Shown here: positions 58,191 to 64,000 of the stretch, piece after piece
Layout: the number at the start of each line of letters is the position of its first letter
Numbering within the stretch: the first letter of the stretch is position 1
From: Lycorma delicatula
Taxonomy: Eukaryota > Arthropoda > Insecta > Hemiptera > Fulgoridae
DNA length: 64,000 nucleotides
Direction: 5' to 3'
Assembly: GCF_047948215.1 (NCBI RefSeq)
Contig: NC_134456.1
Span: forward strand, 196,738,034-196,802,033
Program-made: the position numbers and the translations under genes
The notes under the pieces: model-generated
Database searches by the model: none
Told to the model about the DNA's origin: nothing
Seen by the model: the letters and a program-made list of their open reading frames with translations, nothing else

Positions 58191-60441
58191 TAGAAAATTT
58201 GGTTGGGACCATGATACTCATGGGCGACCTCAACGGTAAGCACGAGTCTTGGAACAGCAATCTGGTAAGTGCAAATGGCAGGTTGCTATACGAAAGGGCT
58301 CACCTTCGTTCATCGAACGGGCAGATCGAGACCTGATGTACTCGACATCGCAATCATGAAGGCGGTAACGACTCCGGTCATAATTGAAACGATAGAAGAC
58401 CTCAGCTCGGACCACTTTCCTGTTTTATTGGAGTTGGGTCAATCAGAGGGCGGCCGAGACCCCCAACTATACCCGAAGTTCAGTGAATTAGAAAATGTTT
58501 TATGAAACCCTCCAACGGGATTACAGACCAGCGCATGCTGAACTCCTGACCACACCGGAGAAAATCAGTGTTGTGCCCACACCGGTCGAACGCGTCACAT
58601 CGTCAATGACCGAGGCTCTGTCAAACAGCTCTACGGAAAAGACCACGAGGCCTATCCGTAATAATCTCCCACCTCACGTCTCTAATGCTACAGCAGAAAA
58701 GCGCCGAATGAAGAGGATATACCGAATCACCCTGTCCCCCGATGATAAAAGGGCTTTTTATATTCAAACGGACAGAGTGAAACAGCTGCTGGCACAACAT
58801 CGGGAGGATTCGTGGAATGAATATCTCGCCTCTGTCTCAGACGACCATTCTCGGTGTTCAGGCTAAACAAAAAACTACGAGAAGGAAAGAAGCCCCGCCA
58901 CCCGGTTGTGGGGCAACGAGGCCTTTGGCATATTCGGAGGCGGACAGGGCGGAAGTATTCGCCGACACCCTGGAGAACCAATTTACTCCAAATCCCCCTT
59001 CCACCCCAAACAACGAACACACAACCGAGGTGGAGTCCTACCTCGTAGATTATTTAGCGCAGGTGGAGGACGCCCCACTAAAAATAGACCAAGTCACTGA
59101 GGCGGAGGTTTCCGCTGCAATCAAAGACCCAAGTCTCCGGCTGTTGACGGGGTGCCCGCGCATTCCGGAATGTTTCACCCGATCTTGCAGCAACCATAAC
59201 CACAATATTCACGTCAATTTTGTACGTTGGATATTTTCCGAATTGCAAAAAAACTGCAAAGTTGGTATGCCTACCCAAACCTGGAAAACGTCTGCTCTTT
59301 CCCCCAAATTACAGACCGATTTCCTTATTACCAGTGTTGTCAAAGCTATTCGAAAGGATTTCCCTGCAGAAACTTAGGCGACATTTGGGAAAAGGAGTAC
59401 GGCCTGAGCAATTTGGGTTCAGGGAGGGCCACTTGACGACCCTCCAACTGATTAAAATAATCGACAGTCTTGTCGGAGGCCTAAATATAAAAGCGGTAAC
59501 TGCAACCGTTTTTCTACATGTGGCTAAAGCCTTTGACAAAGTTTGGCATAGCGGCTTGCTGTATAAACTCGCACATACGACGATTCCCTGACGCTATGTC
59601 AGATTGATACGGTCTTATTTCCTAGACCGACAATTTGTTGTACGCTTAGAGAGAAAAATCTCCTCTACCGGAGAGGTAGCCGCTGGAGTCCCCCAAGAAG
59701 CAGTGCTTTCGCCGTTCTTGTACACTGCCTACGTCAACGATATGCAGCTGTCGGAAGGAGTCAAAACAGCTCTACACGCACACGACACGGCATATTATTA
59801 TGAATCCGGAAGTGTAGATTACGTGATCGAGAGACTCCAACGACAATTGGATCTAGCAGAGCCGGGGCTCGATATGTGGAGAATCAAGGTCAAAGGTGAA
59901 AAATCGGTGGCAGTGATGTTCACATACAAGACACGTGCTTCAGCCAGGCAGCTGGAAATCTCAGGAGAGAATATGCCTTTTGGGAAAACAGTCAAGTACT
60001 TGGGAGTAGTCCTGGACAAACGGCTTACTTTAGGAGAACATGTTAAATATCTGACCCAAAGGGCAAAGGCCGTCAGGGCCTCACTATACCCAGTACTGAA
60101 AAAGTGCCAGCCCATATCCACTGGCGACCAAATTGCTCATTTTTCGGCTATCCGTCCTGCCGATTCTAACATATGCTTACCCAGCATGGAGAGCTTTGTT
60201 GAACTCCACGCTTCAAAAGAAATTAGAAGCCGTCCAAAACACAGCGTTGCAGACGATATTTGGAGCACCGTGGTTCGTCAGAAACGTCACTCTTCGCTAC
60301 GATACGAGACTACACACTGTATCCGAAGTGGGGGTGGCACGCAGGCTGTTTGGGAGAGCGGCCTTGTCCAAACACGGCCATCCTCGGGACATCTGCCGAG
60401 AGAACCGTACTCCACAGGGTATAAGAAAACGGCCATATTAA
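58100..60441 (+). pseudogene. Jockey-type ORF2 relic: endonuclease end, RT and C-terminal region
   Basis: Endonuclease remains: MILMGDLNGKHESWN (58210-58255; GDxN intact) and LDIAIMKAVTTPV with SSDHFPVLLELG (about 58340-58440; SDH intact), in different frames. RT: LVCLPKPGKRL, YRPISLLPVLSKLFERISLQ, EQFGFREGHLTTLQLIKI and TVFLHVAKAFDKVWHSGLL (59220-59591), then GVPQEAVLSPFLYTAYVNDM and LHAHDTAYYYE (59604 on). Motif A reads FLHV where FLDV is expected, and motif C reads HAHD where HADD is expected, so both catalytic Asp are His. VKYLGVVLDKRLTLGEHVKY follows. After a frameshift near 60130 the C-terminus LPILTYAYPAWRALLNS and EAVQNTALQTIFGAPWFVRN reads to 60441. Confidence 0.8.
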
Positions 60442-61060
60442 ACGAACCACCGTGAAGAAGCGGTACGAGAGTCAAAAAATGACAAACCAGGCTTAGGAGC
60501 CTATATATCGCGTAACCTGTAAATGGAATCCGCGTGAAAATTCTGGCAGCGAAATTAACCGTTTTCGCAATTAAATTTTGTCAAAATTATAAAAAGCTAG
60601 ACAACACCCCACACCGTCCCACGAAGAGACCACAATTTCATTTAGTCAGCATATGCGACTCCCTCCGGAGAACGGGGCGCACTTCTCCCTTTAAATAAAT
60701 AGGGCTCCGTTAGGGGCACTCCTGCTAGCCCATAGGTGCTGGTACCGAAAGGACTTCAGCGGATGGACTGAAGGGGAATCACGCCGGGATTACTAGGCTC
60801 AAAAGCTTACTCTCTCACGGTCAGAAGCAGTAAATAAATTTCACGATGGTCCATACGGATAGGAATGCAAATTACCAAATCCGACCATAAATAAAACTTA
60901 AAAATTTATAACCGCCACTAAATAACCGATGAAATCCGCCCTATAATAGAAAGATACAGCAGCAAGGGACACTGTCCAGGCTCTGCGATCTGTAGGGAGA
61001 AATATTGAAACTCCCGCCATTCTTGCGTTGCGTTCCGAAAATTATATGACAATAATAATA

Positions 61061-64000
61061 AACTAAAAAAATAATCAAATGTTTTTCATCATTTCCTCAC
61101 TTATTTAGTTACGTGTTCTGTGTTGTACAAAATTGTTGATACTTTGCAGTGGTTGTAATTAACCATTCTATTTAATAACTAATTTAATCTTCAATCAGTA
61201 TTATTGTAAAAATGACAATCGTTTTTGTGAAATAATCTGAATAAATGTCAAATAGTAATTTTTAAAAAAATCTTTGTTACGTAATTAGTTAGGAAAAATG
61301 TTAAATTATGGATAATGATCCATTTAATCCGTTTAGGAACTTGTAAAAAAGTAAAAGTTGATATGATTAAAAAATATATATATTCTTTAAGATGGAGAAA
61401 GTAAAAATTTATTCACCGACTAAATTTTTAGCTATTTAAGAACAGCTACAATTAAAAAAAAATAGTTGTAATAGAACTTAGCAAAACGATAATTCAAAAT
61501 AAAAGTTGTAAATTTATTAAAGTTTGTTTCTTAATAATCAAAAAGATACTTAAAAAATTGTACTTATCTTTTAATTGAATTCTAATAAAAGAGGTCTCAA
61601 GCCTATAAATTGGTATGATCAGACCTAATTCACATCACAAAATTCACGTTTTTTTAAACTATTCTTGTTTGAAATTAAAATAAAACTGAAAATGTAAAAT
61701 AAAATGAACTTAAAGTAAACACAACTGATTTCAAAAATCGATTAAAATTATAAACTACTTAATGTTTTCAACTTCCTGCAACCAGCTCCCACGTTAAGAT
61801 TATGGGATTTTTTATAATTGTTTTTAATCTATCACCAAATTTAAAAGTTGAAATTTAAAAAATTGAATGCTTTTTTCTAAAGATTTTGTAAGTCTGTTTT
61901 ATTATTTTTCTCTTTTAAAGTTTAATTTATATATGAATCTTACTTTTATATAAACCTCTATTAAACTCAATATTACAATAAATATAAATTAACAAACCCT
62001 GATAAAATTTGATTTTTCATCTTATAAAATAAAAGTAATGTTAGAAAAAAGAAACATTTACAAATTTTAATGAAAGGTTTCAATAAGCTGATAGATTGTT
62101 AAAATTATTTTAATTTGGCTTAGCTTCATTAAAATGAAAGTTTATTTCTTCAGAATTTGAAAAATATATGTAAATATATATAAAAAAAACAACACTGTTT
62201 TACTGGGAAAAAGATTTTTGCATTAATATAAAATATATGATATCATCTAAACATCGTTTTGCAAGCATCTAAAATAAAAATAGAAATAATATAAATGTGT
62301 TTTACCCTCTTTTAAGTTACTAACGGGTTCTGAACTATAGGACAAAAGATGTTAGGCAATAAATAAAAAGTTTTAAAAGTGTTTCTTGGGGAAAGTTTTT
62401 AAGAAGTTGTTTAGAAAAGAACAAAACTAGGATTAAAGAAAAATAAAACAACAAAATGTAAATTGAAAAATAATTTATAATTCACCCAAATATTCAGGAT
62501 TAGCTGATTCTATAATTTAATAATACTACGTGTTTATTATTTTCACATTTACATTGTTATTATTATTATTATTCTTTTTTCAAGTAAAATACAATTGTTT
62601 TCTGAATTAAAGTGAACCATCTCCACCATTTATATAGTAGTGTTTTTAAAAAAGAGAATATTATAAAAGTATGAAAAACTTTTACTGAAAAGTATTTTAA
62701 CTAAGCTAAATTTACATAAACTGCAGTACTAGTAGCTGTAAGTATCTCAAAATTAGAAAATTTAAACAGTAAGTATAAAAAGTAATACAAAATTTGTAAT
62801 TGTACTATTTAGATAAAATAGCTAAAAAGGAATTGTAAAACACAATAAATTTATTACTAAAAGTTTTAGTTTTTCACATATGTTGAGCATAATAAAATTT
62901 AATAAAAAGTGGAATACTTAGGGATAATATTAAGTTGTGCAAGAAATTTGATGAACCTATCTGAGAGATTACTGGTATTATTCAATTTTTTTTAGATTAG
63001 TTCAACAGATTGACTTATTAAAAATTTAAATAAAATTTATAATAAAGCCAAATTAATGATTCGCACTAAATATTAAAACATTTGTTTTAAGCCATTCTTC
63101 AAACTGCGATATTTAGAAAATTTAACCAGTAAAAATAACAACGCCAAACAATAATAACAGTACTAAACGTAGTAGTAATAGCAATAAGCATTAATTCGAA
63201 ATTTAAAGAAGCGGCTCAAACAAGCCTTGCCCATTTTTCAAAAATGTTTCTAAAACCACCTTTCTCAGGTTTTTTGTTAGATTAATGACATTTTGGGGTC
63301 TTATGATATTATTTGAAGAAGATCCCAATGTCCTATATGATGCCGGTGCACTGGAGCAGAAGAAGTATAGAAATTTGTATTTCTGAAAAGCTTTATGTCT
63401 ATCACACATTCGAACACGAAATATTCATACTGTGGATAATTACTGTTAGAAATGTGGAGTAGTTATTGGTAATTTTATTTAGAATCTCAGTAATAATATA
63501 AAGTAATATATTTTACACGATTATGAAAATTGTTATTAATTAAAGTGTAAAGTATAAAACGGTAACTGTTGTAATTATTAATTAATTACTAATTAACAGA
63601 AACTGGTAAATAATTGTTTATTTTATTTTTATTTTTTAAAGAATATAAGTTAATGTTTAAGAAAAAAAATGAAATATGATAACAAAGAAAAGGGTTTCAG
63701 ACAATCCAAAAGAGATTGTCAAAAGAGATTTTATTCGATCTGAATAAAATCAGAATGAATTTTGAAATAAATGAATAGTTTTTAAAAAGGAATAATTAAA
63801 AAAAAGGAAATATTAGTATAACAGGTAATAACAACAGGCAGAAACTTCGATTTTAGAAAATTAGTAGTTGAACATTGGCATAAATAAGCTGAAAAGAAAA
63901 TTATAATTACCTTTGAAATCTTTTAAATATTACAAGTGTATTGAAAATTAGGCACGTTGATAAAATACTGAATGAAGAAATATTAAGATGAATATCAGAT
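61061..64000. other. AT-rich spacer, no gene identified
   Basis: About 2.9 kb of A/T-rich sequence with an (ATT)n run near 62553-62570. A slightly less AT-rich patch at 63190-63420 carries a 68-codon minus-strand frame (63203-63409) with LTKNLRKVVLETFLKNGQGL near its end. It has a more protein-like composition than other frames here, but I do not recognise it. Confidence 0.4.

Larger units (their letters stand above)
56866..61060 (+). mobile_element. Long jockey-clade LINE, dead copy with ORF1 and ORF2 remains
   Basis: From a GC-richer 5' UTR (about 56866-57020) to a 3' UTR ending in an A-rich stretch near 61050. ORF1 (gag) remains at 57430-58190, then endonuclease end, linker, RT and C-terminal part to about 60441, then about 600 bp of 3' UTR. 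A 400-bp stretch of almost pure A/T (57025-57425) separates the 5' UTR from ORF1 and looks out of place. Much of ORF1's 3' end and the endonuclease N-terminus are deleted. It differs clearly in sequence from the minus-strand jockey at 26365-28872. Confidence 0.78.

Noticed and set aside
58727..59020. 97-codon minus-strand frame
   Set aside because: Antisense to the ORF2 linker region of the same LINE.
1..64000. Telomeric TTAGG arrays, rDNA, or bacterial gene clusters
   Set aside because: None were seen on either strand.

Overview
This 64 kb window is AT-rich, non-coding eukaryotic DNA. It is almost certainly from an arthropod, most likely an insect and possibly a hemipteran. The host assignment is inferred from its mobile elements: jockey-, R1-, I- and RTE-type LINEs, tRNA-derived SINEs, a Helitron, a mariner-like element and a FLYWCH/MULE relic. 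I found no intact host gene, rRNA, genuine tRNA gene, CRISPR array or bacterial-style operon. Nearly every coding signal is a broken transposon gene, and the sequence between them is A/T-rich and low in information.

Layout: 1-870 is the 3' end of a LINE with an RNase H domain. 1579-2221 is a 643-bp fold-back element, two ~295-bp arms around a ~50-nt loop flanked by TA. 2.2-9.6 kb is nearly featureless. 10.9-16.2 kb holds the first copy of a ~690-bp repeat family (called family A here), a FLYWCH/MULE transposase relic, an R1-like LINE tail and a decayed RTE-like LINE. 16.5-17.2 kb is a short tandem array split by a SINE. 20.6-24.3 kb is a dense cluster: family A copy, SINE, a non-autonomous Helitron with exact termini (21782-23338) carrying an OTU-protease relic, then another family A copy. 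26.4-28.9 kb is a decayed jockey-type LINE on the minus strand.

31.6-37.6 kb contains a SINE, two more family A copies and a microsatellite-linked repeat with a 3' hairpin. 40.7-48.0 kb has LINE tails and two R1-like relics, one with an inverted junction at its 5' end. 49.7-51.3 kb is a mariner-like element interrupted by a SINE that made a visible target duplication. 52.3-53.0 kb is another family A copy. 56.9-61.1 kb is a long jockey-type LINE in which both key RT motifs have Asp replaced by His. 61-64 kb is AT-rich with nothing recognised.

The elements do not form a pathway. The window reads as a layered record of insertions, with SINEs inside a mariner-like gene and inside a tandem array. 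The least explained items are family A, which has structured ends and a conserved tRNA B-box-like motif, the OTU-bearing Helitron and the long fold-back element. I saw no convincing new host system.
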